Source: Sulfurovum sp. (GTDB taxonomy: Bacteria > Campylobacterota > Campylobacteria > Campylobacterales > Sulfurovaceae). From it: a stretch of 6,001 nucleotides of DNA. Under the pieces are notes generated by a model. That model had not been told where the DNA came from and did not search any database. It saw nothing but the letters and a program-made list of their open reading frames with translations. Where the stretch lies: the NCBI GenBank assembly GCA_015661795.1, contig DQVJ01000271.1, positions 1 through 6,001 of the forward strand. The letters run 5' to 3'. Below, piece after piece: positions 5,095 to 6,001 of this stretch (within the stretch, counting starts at the first letter, position 1; every line of letters begins with the position of its first letter). Position numbers and translations under genes: made by a program.

Positions 5095-6001
5095 TGTCTC
5101 AAGCATCTATCTCCTCGCCTAACAAAAAATTTGTTAGGCATATCATAAAACACTATCTTAAATATGATAAAGAAAATCCTTTTATTTTCATCTCTGCAAT
5201 GTTGGCTTTTTTAGGAATTTCGGCAGGGGTGATGGTACTTATGCTTGCTATGGGGATTATGAATGGTACACAAAAAGAATTTACTAAAAAACTTTTTGTC
5301 ATGAATTACCCTCTTACCGTCCTTCCTATAGAAGAAAATGCTGTCAATGATACACTTATACATACTTTAAAAGAAAAATTTCCTCATCTAAAATTTAGCC
5401 CTTATTATACAACTCAAGTCATTTCTAAAAATGCAGGTGCTGTACAAGGCTCATTACTTTATGGTGTAGACTATATCAAAGAAGCAGAGATTAACCCTAT
5501 CTTTAAAGAAGCCAAAGATACTGAAAAAACTATATTTAAAGTTGTCATTGGGGAAGGACTCTCTTTTGAGATGGATGTACCCAAAGGAGAGAAAGTCACA
5601 CTTTACTTCTCCGAACAACAGGCCATAGGCTTTGGAACGATGCCTCTGCAAAAGCGATTTGTTGTTGATGGTGTTTTCAAATCTGGACTTAAAGCGTACG
5701 ACAAGGCCATTATGTATACAACACTTGAGGCTTTTGAAAAACTTTTAAAACGTCCACATGGTGCCTATGATGGACTGCATATTTATACCAAAGAACCAGT
5801 AGATGAAATCAATGAAATCAAGGCTATACTTCCAAATAGTGTGCTTATCGAAGGATGGTGGCAACAAAATGGTAATTTCTTTGCCGCTATGGAACTAGAA
5901 AAAAAAGCACTTTTTTTAGTATTGATGCTTATCATATTGGTTGCATCTCTCAACATTATCTCTTCCCTACTCATGACTGTGATGAGTAGAAGGCCTGAGA
6001 T
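5094..6001 (+). CDS. LolC/LolE-type lipoprotein-releasing permease (5' part)
   Basis: The frame is open from the ATG at 5094 to the window edge (302 codons seen; family members are about 400 residues). The architecture is that of LolC/E and MacB-like permeases. A basic cytoplasmic N-terminus (FVRHIIKHYLKYDKENPF, 13-30) precedes membrane helix 1 (about 30-56), which ends in AMGIMNGTQ, like the family's VMNGF. A periplasmic domain (about 57-268) and the start of helix 2 (about 271-294) follow, ending in SLNIISSLLMTVMSRRPE. That matches the family's FNIVSTLVMVV..K pattern leading to the cytoplasmic coupling region. With a LolD ATPase it would extract lipoproteins from the inner membrane for LolA. 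The start codon overlaps the secA stop (TAATG), and AAGG (5078-5081) lies 12 nt upstream, so translation is probably coupled to secA. There is no other in-frame start before helix 1. Whether it is LolC, LolE or a single LolF-like subunit cannot be told here. Confidence 0.88.
   Translation, partial: MSQASISSPNKKFVRHIIKHYLKYDKENPFIFISAMLAFLGISAGVMVLMLAMGIMNGTQKEFTKKLFVMNYPLTVLPIEENAVNDTLIHTLKEKFPHLKFSPYYTTQVISKNAGAVQGSLLYGVDYIKEAEINPIFKEAKDTEKTIFKVVIGEGLSFEMDVPKGEKVTLYFSEQQAIGFGTMPLQKRFVVDGVFKSGLKAYDKAIMYTTLEAFEKLLKRPHGAYDGLHIYTKEPVDEINEIKAILPNSVLIEGWWQQNGNFFAAMELEKKALFLVLMLIILVASLNIISSLLMTVMSRRPE
5117..5139 (+). other. Perfect 10-bp hairpin inside the 5' end of the permease gene
   Basis: GCCTAACAAA (5117-5126) and TTTGTTAGGC (5130-5139) are exact reverse complements around an AAA loop. 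The stem begins 21 nt after the permease ATG and 23 nt after the secA stop, within codons for S-P-N-K-K-F-V-R. It is the longest perfect inverted repeat I noticed in the window. It lacks a following T-run, so it is not a standard intrinsic terminator. Possible roles are damping permease translation, protecting the 3' end of secA mRNA, or causing a pause between the two genes. Confidence 0.7.

Noticed and set aside
5454..5974. Minus-strand frames opposite the permease
   Set aside because: They are antisense to the continuous permease frame that shows LolC/E features at both ends, and they lack ribosome binding sites.

Overview
The window looks like part of a Campylobacterota chromosome, most likely a free-living sulfur-metabolising lineage such as Sulfurovum or Sulfurimonas. 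This is an inference from three things: AT-rich, A/T-ending codon use; extended -10 promoters with poor -35 boxes; and the arrangement of a lolA-like gene divergent from secA, with secA followed by a LolC/E-type permease. I recall that arrangement from Helicobacter and Campylobacter genomes. Genus cannot be fixed by eye.

Layout. Positions 1-1106 hold a leftward (minus-strand) operon, read from right to left: a LolA-like periplasmic lipoprotein carrier (582-1106), then a single-pass membrane coiled-coil protein of unknown function starting one base after the lolA stop (41-580), then the first 11 codons of another gene leaving the window (1-35). Positions 1107-1290 are a 184-bp divergent control region. 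It has candidate promoters for both directions and a tandem 8-bp direct repeat with 11-bp period. On the plus strand follow a complete YeeE/YedE (TsuA-like) sulfur-compound transporter (1291-2382), a complete secA (2473-5094), and the 5' part of a LolC/LolE-type permease (5094 to the window end). The permease start codon overlaps the secA stop.

How the genes fit together. SecA drives preproteins, including lipoproteins, through SecYEG. A LolCDE-type transporter extracts mature lipoproteins from the inner membrane, and LolA carries them across the periplasm. The window therefore encodes most of a lipoprotein export route from two divergent units. The YeeE/YedE transporter is the outlier: it sits between lolA and secA, has its own good promoter, and suits an organism that takes up thiosulfate or another reduced sulfur species.

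No mobile element, CRISPR array, tRNA or rRNA was recognised, and nothing amounts to a clearly new system. The points most worth checking are a perfect 10-bp hairpin just inside the permease reading frame, the direct repeat in the divergent control region, the coiled-coil protein cotranscribed with lolA, an Asn where E. coli LolA has its functional Arg43, and the transporter inserted into an otherwise secretion-related locus.
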